A DNA stretch of 64,000 nt from contig NZ_BMXR01000004.1 in assembly GCF_014651855.1 (NCBI RefSeq), positions 150,730 to 214,729 of the forward strand. Reading direction: 5' to 3'. How positions within the stretch are numbered: the first letter of the stretch is position 1; each line of letters begins with the position of its first letter. Position numbers and translations under genes: made by a program. This DNA comes from Saccharospirillum salsuginis (GTDB taxonomy: Bacteria > Pseudomonadota > Gammaproteobacteria > Pseudomonadales > Natronospirillaceae). The notes beneath the pieces were generated by a model. It was not told the DNA's origin. It was given only the letters and a program-made list of their open reading frames with translations, and did no database searches. Shown here piece by piece: positions 1-6,273 of this stretch.

Positions 1-443
1 AAATTCACCGTCAGTTTCCGGACATCAAGGTCATCGCCGTAACGGCGTGCGGCGACGATCCGTTTCCATCGCGCTTGCTGCAGGCCGGTGCGGCCGGGTA
101 TCTGACCAAGGGCGCCTCGACCGAGGAAATGGTTCGGGCGATCCGAACCGTAACCGCCGGTCAGAAGTACCTGACGCCTAACGTGGCCCAGAAACTGGCC
201 TTGCAGAGCGTCGGGGAGGGCGGTTCGCCCTTTTCGGAGCTGTCCGACCGGGAAATGCAGATCGCCACCATGATCTGTTCCTGCAAAAAGGTTCAAGAAA
301 TCTCCGACAAACTGTGCCTGAGCCCGAAAACGGTCAATACCTACCGCTATCGGATATTCGAAAAACTGGAAATCTCCAGCGATGTCGAACTGACACACCT
401 GGCCATTCGCCACGGCCTGCTGGAACCCCAGGAGATGGTTTAA
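1..443 (+). CDS. gacA: GacA/UvrY-type response regulator, 3' part
   Basis: This is the C-terminal two thirds of a NarL/FixJ-family response regulator; the reading frame is open from base 3 and the start and the phospho-acceptor aspartate lie before the window. The visible part has the end of the receiver domain, with the conserved threonine (visible residue 14) and lysine (residue 36, in GYLTKG). A LuxR-type helix-turn-helix follows (LSDREMQIATMI, then LCLSPKTVNTYRYRIFEKL). In this family GacA/UvrY answers the GacS/BarA sensor kinase and switches on small RNAs that titrate CsrA/RsmA. The uvrC gene starts 48 bases downstream, the arrangement that gave UvrY its name in E. coli. Identification rests on the near-identical linker QAGAAGYLTKG and on this neighbour. 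Confidence 0.92.
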   Translation, partial: IHRQFPDIKVIAVTACGDDPFPSRLLQAGAAGYLTKGASTEEMVRAIRTVTAGQKYLTPNVAQKLALQSVGEGGSPFSELSDREMQIATMICSCKKVQEISDKLCLSPKTVNTYRYRIFEKLEISSDVELTHLAIRHGLLEPQEMV

Positions 444-491
444 AAAAGAGGGGTATGATTCCATGGGCCGGAAGTTGATATACTTCCGGCC

Positions 492-2324
492 ATGACCGAA
501 GCCATCACTGCCTTTGACCACAAAGCCTACCTCAAGCACCTGACCAACCGCCCGGGCGTCTACCGCATGTACGACGCCGAGGGGACGCTGTTGTATGTCG
601 GCAAGGCCAAGAACCTTAAAAACCGGGTCTCCAGTTACTTTCGCAGCCGGGGGCTGACCAACAAGACGGTCGCCCTGGTCAATCGCATCCATCACATCGA
701 AACCACGGTCACCCACAGCGAGACCGAGGCGCTGCTGCTCGAGCAGACGCTGATCAAGGAACACCGCCCGCCGTACAACATTCTGCTGTTGGATGACAAA
801 TCCTACCCTTACATCAAGCTCTCCAGCGATAACGACTGGCCCGGACTCTACGTGCATCGGGGGTCGAGACGCGGAAACGCCGAGTATTTCGGGCCCTATC
901 CGAGTGCCAGCGCGGTACGCGAGAGCCTGGCGATACTGCAGAAGGCGTTCAAGGTTCGTCAGTGCGAGGACAGTGTCTTCCAGAATCGGCAGCGGCCTTG
1001 TCTGCAGTACCAGATCAAACGCTGCAAGGCGCCGTGCGTGGGTTTTGTCAGCGAGGAGGAATACCGGGCGGATCTGGAAAAGACCCGGGCTTTCCTGCTG
1101 GGTAAGAATCAGAGCCTGATCGAGACTCTGGAAACCGAGATGGATCGGGCCGCACACGAACTCGATTTCGAGACGGCCGCCGAGGTCCGCGATCAATTGC
1201 TGTATCTGCGCAAGGTTCAGGAACAGCAATACGTGTCCAGCGACAAGGGCGATGTCGATGTATTCGCGCTCGAAGCCATCGACGCCGGGGTTTGCGTGCA
1301 CTATCTGATGATCCGACAAGGGCGGCTACTGGGAAGCCAGAGCTTCTACCCGAAACCGGGTATCGAGGACGAGCCCGAGCAGATCATGATGAGCTTTCTC
1401 GCCCAGTACTATCTGGGGCGCAGCCACGAGGATTGTCCGCAAAGCGTCCTGGTGAACGTACCGGTGACGGAAAAAGCCTGGCTCGAAGGCGCACTGGCGG
1501 AACGGTTCGGCCGCAAAGTGACGTTGCAGTCCTCGGTTCGAGGACGTAACGCTCGCTGGCTGGAACTGGCCCAGACCAATGCCCGCGAACAGTTGCAACA
1601 CCGGATCAGCCATCGTCAGCAGGTGGTGCAGCGGTTCGAGGCGTTGCAACAGGTGTTGGACATGGACGCCATGCCCGAACGCATCGAGTGTTTCGACATT
1701 TCTCACAGCAGCGGCGAAGCCACGACGGCCAGTTGTGTCGTCTTCGACCAGAATGGTCCGAACAAGTCGATGTACCGGAAATTCAATATCGAAGGGGTGG
1801 CCGCGGGGGACGACTACGCCGCCATGTCCCAGGCCATTGAACGGCGCTACAGTCGGTTGCAGAAGGAAGAGGCCAGGTTGCCGGACCTGTTGATTGTCGA
1901 CGGCGGCAAGGGTCAGATGAAGATGGCGCGGGAAGTCATGAATGAGTTGGGCGTCACCATTCCGTTGTTGGGTGTGGCCAAGGGCGAAACCCGAAAGCCG
2001 GGGATGGAAACGCTGTTTTACGAGTCGCCGGACCGGGTGATTCAGCTTCCCAATCATGCGCCGTCACTGCATCTGATCCAGCATATCCGGGACGAAGCGC
2101 ACCGATTCGCCATCACCAGCCATCGGGCACGGCGTGGCAAGGCGCGCATCGGCTCCGTGCTGGACGACATTCCGAAGGTGGGGGCGACCCGGCGCAAGGC
2201 CCTGATCCGACACTTCGGCAGCGCCCAGGGCGTCAAATCGGCGAGTACGGAGGAAATTGCCCGTGTTAAAGGCATTTCAAAGGCGTTGGCCACCGAGATC
2301 TACGAACATCTGCACAGCCGATAA
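492..2324 (+). CDS. uvrC: UvrABC system protein C (excinuclease subunit)
   Basis: UvrC makes both incisions flanking a DNA lesion in nucleotide excision repair, after UvrA and UvrB have located the damage. The 610-residue length is normal. The N-terminal GIY-YIG nuclease is visible (GVYRMYD near residue 22, LLYVGKAKNLKNRVSSYF after it). Next come four cysteines (RQCEDS, RPCLQ, KRCKAPCVG) in the spacing described for the UvrC iron-sulfur cluster. The UVR motif that binds UvrB follows (LDFETAAEVRDQL near residue 220). The RNase H-like second nuclease (ECFDISHSSGE, LLIVDGGKGQM) and a C-terminal double helix-hairpin-helix (IPKVGATRRKALIRHFGS, VKGISKALATEIYEHL) complete it. It lies directly behind gacA and is probably co-transcribed with it. 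Confidence 0.97.
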   Translation: MTEAITAFDHKAYLKHLTNRPGVYRMYDAEGTLLYVGKAKNLKNRVSSYFRSRGLTNKTVALVNRIHHIETTVTHSETEALLLEQTLIKEHRPPYNILLLDDKSYPYIKLSSDNDWPGLYVHRGSRRGNAEYFGPYPSASAVRESLAILQKAFKVRQCEDSVFQNRQRPCLQYQIKRCKAPCVGFVSEEEYRADLEKTRAFLLGKNQSLIETLETEMDRAAHELDFETAAEVRDQLLYLRKVQEQQYVSSDKGDVDVFALEAIDAGVCVHYLMIRQGRLLGSQSFYPKPGIEDEPEQIMMSFLAQYYLGRSHEDCPQSVLVNVPVTEKAWLEGALAERFGRKVTLQSSVRGRNARWLELAQTNAREQLQHRISHRQQVVQRFEALQQVLDMDAMPERIECFDISHSSGEATTASCVVFDQNGPNKSMYRKFNIEGVAAGDDYAAMSQAIERRYSRLQKEEARLPDLLIVDGGKGQMKMAREVMNELGVTIPLLGVAKGETRKPGMETLFYESPDRVIQLPNHAPSLHLIQHIRDEAHRFAITSHRARRGKARIGSVLDDIPKVGATRRKALIRHFGSAQGVKSASTEEIARVKGISKALATEIYEHLHSR

Positions 2325-2446
2325 CCACCGACGGGTAAGGTGACCGGTGGTACTTTACAGTGTTAATGAAACCTGAAATGCTACCGCGCATTTCGCCCTT
2401 ACCGGCGCCGTACCGGCGATATTAAGGCCCTCAATAAAGGACCGCT

Positions 2447-3007
2447 ATGAACATTCCCAACATTCTGACTCTGTTTCGCATTCTGATGATCCCGATTTGT
2501 GTCGGTGTCTACTATCTGCCCCAGGTCTGGGCCCCCTGGTTGGCCTCGGCCATCTTCCTGGCCGCGGCGATCACCGATTGGTTCGACGGGTATCTGGCCC
2601 GCAAGCTGGAGCAGAGTACGCCGTTCGGTGCCTTTCTGGACCCTGTGGCCGACAAGTTGATCGTCGCCGCCGCCCTGGTGGTTCTGGTGGAAAGCCACGC
2701 TAGTCTGTGGATGACGCTGCCGGCCGTGGTCATCATCGGCCGGGAGATCGTGATTTCCGCCCTGCGGGAGTGGATGGCGGAATTGGGCAAGCGGGCCAGT
2801 GTGGCCGTGAACATGCTGGGCAAGGTCAAAACCACCTTGCAGATGACCGCCATCGTTATTTTGCTGAGTCAGGATCCCACTCAGGATACCTGGCTCGAAG
2901 GGCTGGGCTTGTTGGCCCTGCAAATCTCGGCGGTATTAACGCTCTGGTCGATGATCGTCTATTTGCGAGCTGCCTGGCCGGTTTTGCGACCAAAAGCGAC
3001 GGAATAA
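2447..3007 (+). CDS. pgsA: CDP-diacylglycerol-glycerol-3-phosphate 3-phosphatidyltransferase
   Basis: PgsA makes phosphatidylglycerol phosphate from CDP-diacylglycerol and glycerol-3-phosphate at the inner membrane, the committed step to phosphatidylglycerol and cardiolipin. The 186-residue protein carries the full CDP-alcohol phosphotransferase signature [14 protein letters not shown] then [12 protein letters not shown], with D44, D47, G48, A51, R52, G61, D65 and D69 in the required spacing. Several hydrophobic membrane segments flank it. The start at [11 protein letters not shown] is the usual one for this family and is preceded by AAGGA. The order uvrC-pgsA-tRNA genes is conserved in many gammaproteobacteria. 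Confidence 0.96.
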   Translation: MNIPNILTLFRILMIPICVGVYYLPQVWAPWLASAIFLAAAITDWFDGYLARKLEQSTPFGAFLDPVADKLIVAAALVVLVESHASLWMTLPAVVIIGREIVISALREWMAELGKRASVAVNMLGKVKTTLQMTAIVILLSQDPTQDTWLEGLGLLALQISAVLTLWSMIVYLRAAWPVLRPKATE

Positions 3008-3047
3008 GCTGAAGATTCTCTAAGTGCTTAAAATCAAAGGAAAATTA

Positions 3048-3076
3048 TTGACGCCCAGAAACTAAGCCCTTAGAAT
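3048..3076 (+). promoter_or_regulatory. Sigma-70 promoter of the tRNA-Gly-Cys-Leu operon
   Basis: TTGACG (3048-3053) and TAGAAT (3071-3076) are separated by exactly 17 bases and followed by a GC-rich discriminator (TCGCCCTCG). That is the usual form of stringently controlled stable-RNA promoters. It sits about 40 bases before the first tRNA gene. Confidence 0.75.
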
Positions 3077-3118
3077 TCGCCCTCGTTGTTCGGGGAGATC
3101 CCGGACAACGATAGTAAA

Positions 3119-3193
3119 GCGGGAATAGCTCAGTGGTAGAGCACAACCTTGCCAAGGTTGGGGTCGCGAGTTCGAATCTCGTTTCCCGCTCCA
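3119..3193 (+). tRNA. tRNA-Gly (GCC)
   Basis: A complete cloverleaf: acceptor GCGGGAA pairs with TTCCCGC, the anticodon stem-loop reads CCTTGCCAAGG with anticodon GCC, the T-loop is GTTCGAATC, and CCA is encoded. It is first gene of the tRNA operon behind pgsA. Confidence 0.97.
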
Positions 3194-3227
3194 AGTTCAT
3201 TAGGGAACTGTTGGCAGGAACCTTGGG

Positions 3228-3289
3228 GTCACGACCGGAATGCCGGCCATCGGCATGCCGACCAGTCGACTCACGGTTTCCCGCTCCAA
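3228..3289 (+). repeat. Degenerate copy of the tRNA-Gly 3' part
   Basis: Between tRNA-Gly and tRNA-Cys the 14 bases GTTTCCCGCTCCAA recur exactly (3276-3289, compared with 3181-3194). Some 45 bases earlier TTGGGGTCACGA resembles TTGGGGTCGCGA of the tRNA-Gly variable/T region. About 30 unrelated bases lie between the two matches. I read this as the relic of a tandem tRNA-Gly duplication, not as a functional tRNA, because no 5' acceptor strand, D-arm or anticodon arm is recognisable. Confidence 0.5.
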
Positions 3290-3314
3290 ATCTGCACAAG
3301 CAGGTTTTTATTAA

Positions 3315-3388
3315 GGCTGGATGGCAGAGTGGTCATGCAGCGGACTGCAACTCCGCGTACGCCGGTTCGATTCCGACTCCAGCCTCCA
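3315..3388 (+). tRNA. tRNA-Cys (GCA)
   Basis: Acceptor GGCTGGA pairs with TCCAGCC. The anticodon arm CGGACTGCAACTCCG carries anticodon GCA, the T-loop GTTCGATTC is intact and CCA is encoded. It is second gene of the operon, 121 bases behind tRNA-Gly. Confidence 0.96.
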
Positions 3389-3452
3389 CTCCCTCTCTCC
3401 CCAGAGGTGCCAAGTCGACCTTGACCCAGGGTCGCACGCTGCCAAGCGATAC

Positions 3453-3492
3453 GCCCGGGTGGTGAAATTGGTAGACACAAGAGACTTAAAAT
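3453..3492 (+). pseudogene. 5' half of the host tRNA-Leu(UAA), split by the element
   Basis: GCCCGGGTGGTGAAATTGG through GACACAAGAGACTTAAAAT is the acceptor 5' strand, D-arm and anticodon 5' strand of a tRNA-Leu with anticodon TAA. After the loop the sequence changes abruptly to non-tRNA sequence (AACTTGCC). The matching 3' half is found 9.7 kb away at 13161-13217. Acceptor GCCCGGG pairs with TCCGGGC there (one G-T pair), and anticodon stem AGAGA pairs with TCTCT. Joined, they give one 88-base tRNA-Leu, so this was the host gene before insertion. Confidence 0.93.
3484..3492 (+). other. attL core
   Basis: ACTTAAAAT, identical to 13161-13169. It spans the anticodon loop (anticodon TAA) of the host tRNA-Leu. 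Identity between the two junctions stops at both edges (G before and A after here, A before and C after at the right end), so the core is 9 bp. Confidence 0.85.
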
Positions 3493-3519
3493 AACTTGCC
3501 TTTTCTACCGATACCACAC

Positions 3520-3538
3520 GAAACCCGCATAGTAGAGC
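3520..3538 (+). repeat. Left copy of a 19-bp inverted repeat (partner 7439-7457)
   Basis: GAAACCCGCATAGTAGAGC is the exact reverse complement of 7439-7457. Its last bases run into TAGAGCGGTTTT (3533-3544), which recurs in direct orientation at 13133-13144 near the right end. Possible roles are integrase or excisionase binding, or an end-recognition site; the sequence does not decide. Confidence 0.55.
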
Positions 3539-3568
3539 GGTTTTAGGGCAGAAAGGGAAGAGAAAGAA

Positions 3569-3588
3569 CGTTTTACAACGTTTTACAA
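3569..3588 (+). promoter_or_regulatory. Putative integrase arm-type sites, left end
   Basis: Two tandem perfect copies of CGTTTTACAA (3569-3578, 3579-3588). The core TTTTACAA occurs twice again at the right end (13081-13088, 13093-13100), 60 to 80 bases from the att core. Paired short direct repeats on both sides of an att core are typical arm sites of tyrosine integrases. Confidence 0.6.
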
Positions 3589-3597
3589 AATTGGTTC

Positions 3598-3684
3598 GCT
3601 CGGGTGGTGAAACTGGTAGACACACAAGACTTAAAATCTTGAGGGGTTCGCCCCGTGCGGGTTCGAGTCCCGCCCCGAGCACCA
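3598..3684 (+). tRNA. tRNA-Leu (TAA), carried by the element
   Basis: A complete 87-base class II tRNA. Acceptor GCTCGGG pairs with CCCGAGC, the anticodon arm CAAGACTTAAAATCTTG has anticodon TAA, the long variable arm is GAGGGGTTCGCCCCGT, and CCA is encoded. It differs from the split host tRNA-Leu in the acceptor, anticodon-stem and variable-arm sequences while keeping the pairing, so it is not a simple duplicate. It lies inside the element, in the same direction as the host tRNA operon and 209 bases behind tRNA-Cys, so the host promoter at 3048 could transcribe it. It probably replaces the tRNA that the insertion destroyed. Confidence 0.95.
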
Positions 3685-3795
3685 CACCAACACCGCGCCA
3701 GACGCTCAGAAACACCCCTGAGAGCCGGTTTCTCACTTCACACGACCCAACCCCCGCCTGTATAGTCAAACAGTGTCCTATCAAGGAATAGCACT

Positions 3796-4170
3796 GTGAT
3801 TCGAGCATCCTTAGCACTTACCGCACTTTTAAGCTTGTCTACGGCTTCTACGGCAGAGACCGGCCTTAACCTTTACCAATCGTGCAAACTGGCTCAGAAA
3901 GCGATTAGCGGCCAGCATGATGGGCTTAGCAATGAACAGTTCATGAAAGCTATTCAGTGCGCCAGTATGGTTGAAGGGATGAGGTACATGGCAGATCTTT
4001 ACAGAACCATTGACCAAGGCTTAATACTTGCTTGTATACCAGATGGAAAGTCAACGGGTGACATTGTTGATTCAATTGTCTCATACATAGAAAGTGACCC
4101 TGAGTTACTTGATATGGATGAATCGATGGTTGCTACCAGTGCATTAACTCGTTCTTACAAATGCAATTGA
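3796..4170 (+). CDS. Rap1a/Tai-family secreted protein
   Basis: A 124-residue protein with a signal peptide (ALTALLSLSTASTA, cut near residue 20) and four cysteines at 30, 55, 80 and 123. The pattern YxxCxxA, QCxxxVEGMRYMADL, ACIPDGKSTGDIVDSIV, YIESDPELL and a C-terminal cysteine is that of the Rap1a/Tai domain. Known members (Serratia Rap1a, Tai4) are periplasmic immunity proteins that block type VI amidase effectors, but many solitary homologues on mobile elements have no proven role. The start is GTG with AAGGA eight bases before it. No effector gene is adjacent, so immunity against attack from outside is an inference. Confidence 0.65.
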   Translation: MIRASLALTALLSLSTASTAETGLNLYQSCKLAQKAISGQHDGLSNEQFMKAIQCASMVEGMRYMADLYRTIDQGLILACIPDGKSTGDIVDSIVSYIESDPELLDMDESMVATSALTRSYKCN

Positions 4171-4197
4171 CCTGTATATAACTGTTTCAGAGGGCTT

Positions 4198-4518
4198 ATG
4201 TTTTTTACTGTGAAGTATGCCAAAGCGTTGAAGCAACTGGGGCTGGACAATTCAGTATTGAATAGCAGTGAAAGAGAAGCGCTGTTAAATTATGGACAAG
4301 AACTAAAAAAAGATGGAATAACGCCCCACCAAGCCGCGCTAGGTGCCTTCTGTCACTTTTTCGAGATTAAAGTTAAATCAAACCCATCAATTGTATATAT
4401 GGGGAGTTTTGCCCAAGCAACTTTTGTGGAATGGATGAGCGCTGGGAAGATCAGAGAAGAAGACATGATTTATGCATCAGAAAAAATAACCAACGCTTTG
4501 AACGAAATTGGAAGTTAG
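4198..4518 (+). CDS. Hypothetical protein, 106 residues
   Basis: Not recognised. A soluble, mostly helical-looking protein without signal peptide or clear motif. AFCHFFEIKVKSNPSIVYM in its middle is the most hydrophobic part but is too broken for a membrane helix. AGAGGG stands before the ATG. It begins 27 bases after the Rap1a/Tai-like gene and points the same way, so the two and the next membrane protein probably form one transcript ending at the terminator near 5230. Base composition is AT-rich, as in the rest of the element. Confidence 0.7.
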   Translation: MFFTVKYAKALKQLGLDNSVLNSSEREALLNYGQELKKDGITPHQAALGAFCHFFEIKVKSNPSIVYMGSFAQATFVEWMSAGKIREEDMIYASEKITNALNEIGS

Positions 4519-4522
4519 GCTC

Positions 4523-4570
4523 ATGGAATGTAAGCGCTGTTTTAAATTACAGAGTAGGAATAATTTGTAA
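4523..4570 (+). CDS. Possible 15-residue peptide with two cysteines
   Basis: ATG at 4523 opens a 15-codon frame (MECKRCFKLQSRNNL) whose stop TAA shares its last A with the ATG of the next gene (TAATG). A CxxC-type N-terminus and the stop/start overlap suggest either a leader whose translation is coupled to the membrane protein, or the remnant of a longer zinc-ribbon protein. No convincing ribosome binding site is seen. Weak call. Confidence 0.2.
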   Translation: MECKRCFKLQSRNNL

Positions 4571-5205
4571 TGACATTTGAAGACCCTAACCCTTACGCAC
4601 GTAATTTGATAATAATATCACTGATGTTCATATTTTATAATTGGCTGGAACTGTCACCGCCAGACCAAACTACATTCAATATTCTATTTAATAAGTTCGA
4701 GATTGGAAACACTAAGCCACTGAAAATAATTCCTTGGATATTTTTGGCATGGTTTCTTTTCCGGTTCTGGCAAGAATCCAGCAAGAAGTTGCTTTTTGCT
4801 TATACAGCTCAATTTCAAAGAATGGATATAAGTGATAAAAGAAAACAAAAGTTTAAAAGACTTGCTGAAAAAAACTTTAAGGAAAAGGACTCCACACAGC
4901 TATTTGAAGAATTTGGTCAACCACATGACGATGATCCAATTAGCTTGAATGTTCATCACCTAATCATTACAAAAGAATGCCCGTTTAAGCTAATGTACGT
5001 AGCTTCCTTTGAAAAAAGGGTCAGGCGTGGTTCTAGTGGTAAACATTTTTACATCAACGTACCATATAGGTATTTTTTATTTCCAATAGCAAAAAAGTCG
5101 TTTGAGTGGTTTGTTAGAGATAAAAATGCGGCTAAGGAATTGATTCCTTATTTATTGGCGTTTTTAGCCATTTTAAGTGGATTAGACATTGTGTTTTGTT
5201 CATAA
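4570..5205 (+). CDS. Hypothetical membrane protein, 211 residues
   Basis: Not recognised by family. Two hydrophobic segments near the N-terminus (LIIISLMFIFYNWL around 13-26, IIPWIFLAWFLFRFW around 53-67) and one at the C-terminus (LIPYLLAFLAILSGLDIVF, about 190-208) flank a charged middle part with KRKQKFKRLAEKNFKEKD. The topology suggests a cytoplasmic domain of about 120 residues held at the inner membrane. It is last gene of a small operon with the Rap1a/Tai-like gene and ends in a strong terminator. It could be a partner or target of the secreted protein, but nothing in the sequence proves that. Confidence 0.7.
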   Translation: MTFEDPNPYARNLIIISLMFIFYNWLELSPPDQTTFNILFNKFEIGNTKPLKIIPWIFLAWFLFRFWQESSKKLLFAYTAQFQRMDISDKRKQKFKRLAEKNFKEKDSTQLFEEFGQPHDDDPISLNVHHLIITKECPFKLMYVASFEKRVRRGSSGKHFYINVPYRYFLFPIAKKSFEWFVRDKNAAKELIPYLLAFLAILSGLDIVFCS

Positions 5206-5232
5206 AAAAAGAGACCTAAAAAGGTCTCTTTT
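5204..5232. terminator. Bidirectional terminator
   Basis: GAGACCT / AGGTCTC with a 4-base loop, preceded by A-run and followed by TTTT. It lies between the convergent membrane-protein and pilin-like genes and can serve both. Confidence 0.85.
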
Positions 5233-5250
5233 GTTCAATCACTTAACGGA

Positions 5251-5757
5251 TTAAAGTGCGTAATAAAACACTTTACCCTCATATCCAGCGGCGTCTGTAG
5301 AATCGATACAGCCTGATATTCCTTCCGCATTACCTACCGCAGCAGCTAAATCAGCAGCAGTTGCAACAGAAACGGTTTTTTCAAACGCATCACATACAGC
5401 AGCACCAACATTTTCTGAAATAACATAACCACTTTCTTCTACAAAAGTATCAAACTCAGATACAGGAACTTGCTTCAAGTAATTTTCAGCAACCAATACC
5501 TCATCCCAAGTTTGTGAATTACTATTAGTGTCAGTAACGCCAGCTAGTGTAGCGGCATTTGCTGTTGTTGCAGCTTCACCATTTTCAGCACGGTAAAGTG
5601 TCATAGCGGCTTCGATTTGAGAACCTTGGTTAGTTAATGTAGCAGCGGAAGCCTCTTCACTACCATTTGAGAAAGCGTCACCACCGTAATAAACGGATAC
5701 GCCAGCCAATGCAACGGCTAAGATAATCGCTAAGATTGAAATAATTAATGCAAACAT
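5251..5757 (-). CDS. Orphan type IV pilin-like protein
   Basis: A 168-residue protein that opens directly with a hydrophobic helix (MFALIISILAIILAVALAG), then YYGGDAF and an alanine/serine/threonine-rich globular part. Two C-terminal cysteines (AAVCDAF, ISGCIDS) could form the disulfide loop seen in type IV pilins. SQIEAAMTLYRAENGE resembles the amphipathic second half of a pilin alpha-1 helix. There is no charged leader peptide and no glutamate at mature position 5, so it is not a standard prepilin. No assembly ATPase, platform or prepilin peptidase is encoded on the element, so it would need host machinery. AGGAAAA stands before the ATG. Pilin-like is supported by architecture only. Confidence 0.55.
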   Translation of the reverse strand: MFALIISILAIILAVALAGVSVYYGGDAFSNGSEEASAATLTNQGSQIEAAMTLYRAENGEAATTANAATLAGVTDTNSNSQTWDEVLVAENYLKQVPVSEFDTFVEESGYVISENVGAAVCDAFEKTVSVATAADLAAAVGNAEGISGCIDSTDAAGYEGKVFYYAL

Positions 5758-5881
5758 GTTGTTTTCCTCTTTTTCTTATTTTTGTTTTATTATCGTTGAA
5801 TAAATCAACATGCTTTCAATTAAACATTAAAATATCAAAAGTCAAGTATTATGGTAATTATAGAAATTTTCCATGATACTA

Positions 5882-6036
5882 TTGACACAAATAGAAAATA
5901 AATTAATTTATGTTGTAGGGGCTTTCCTCCCCTTTTGTTGTTAACCCTCAATTTTGAATTATCAAATGCGAGGGTTTTCTTTATTTAACAAACAATTGCT
6001 AAGACGTTTTAAAAGCCCTTCAAGGGCTTTTTTTTT
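5882..6036 (+). ncRNA. Candidate small RNA with its own promoter and terminator
   Basis: TTGACA (5882-5887) with a weak TAATTT 16 bases on is followed by a stretch without a usable reading frame. It holds three stem-loops: AGGGG/CCCCT (5917-5933) with a short T-run, AACCCTC/GAGGGTT (from about 5943 to 5976), and AAAGCCC/GGGCTTT (6012-6030) followed by TTTTTT. The last is a strong intrinsic terminator on the + strand, although no protein gene precedes it on that strand. A transcript of roughly 120 bases would fit. It may be an element-encoded regulator, for instance of copy number. Confidence 0.35.
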
Positions 6037-6091
6037 GAGTTGTTATCATGGTTGAAAAAATTGAATGGGTTGTATAAAAATTTATACATAG

Positions 6092-6135
6092 ATGTTCAGT
6101 GAAACTGGACATTAATGTTTAGTCTCACTGGACAT
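6092..6135 (+). repeat. Two 21-bp operator-like direct repeats
   Basis: 6092-6112 and 6115-6135 match at 17 of 21 positions. They share ATGTT at one end and ACTGGACAT or CACTGGACAT at the other. Each holds a small palindrome (CAGT-gaa-ACTG; AGT-ctc-ACT). Such pairs often bind a repressor. The rest of 6040-6220 shows nothing further. Confidence 0.4.
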
Positions 6136-6221
6136 AGATTTTAAAACAAAATTACCTTTATACTATTAGTATTATTATTGTCGAATGATTTAAAAGTATT
6201 AATTTTATGGGTTTAATAAAT

Positions 6222-6240
6222 AAAGCCCTTGATGGGCTTT
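6222..6240 (-). terminator. Terminator of the leucine-rich-repeat gene
   Basis: AAAGCCC / GGGCTTT with a 5-base loop, followed on the minus strand by TATTTATT. It lies about 35 bases past the gene's stop. Confidence 0.6.
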
Positions 6241-6273
6241 CGTGAAAAATTCGTTTAAAAGGTGTTTCTATTA

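Noticed and set aside
3133..3817. Frames of 66 to 168 codons across the tRNA-Gly-Cys-Leu region
   Set aside because: They are read through tRNA genes and cannot be proteins.
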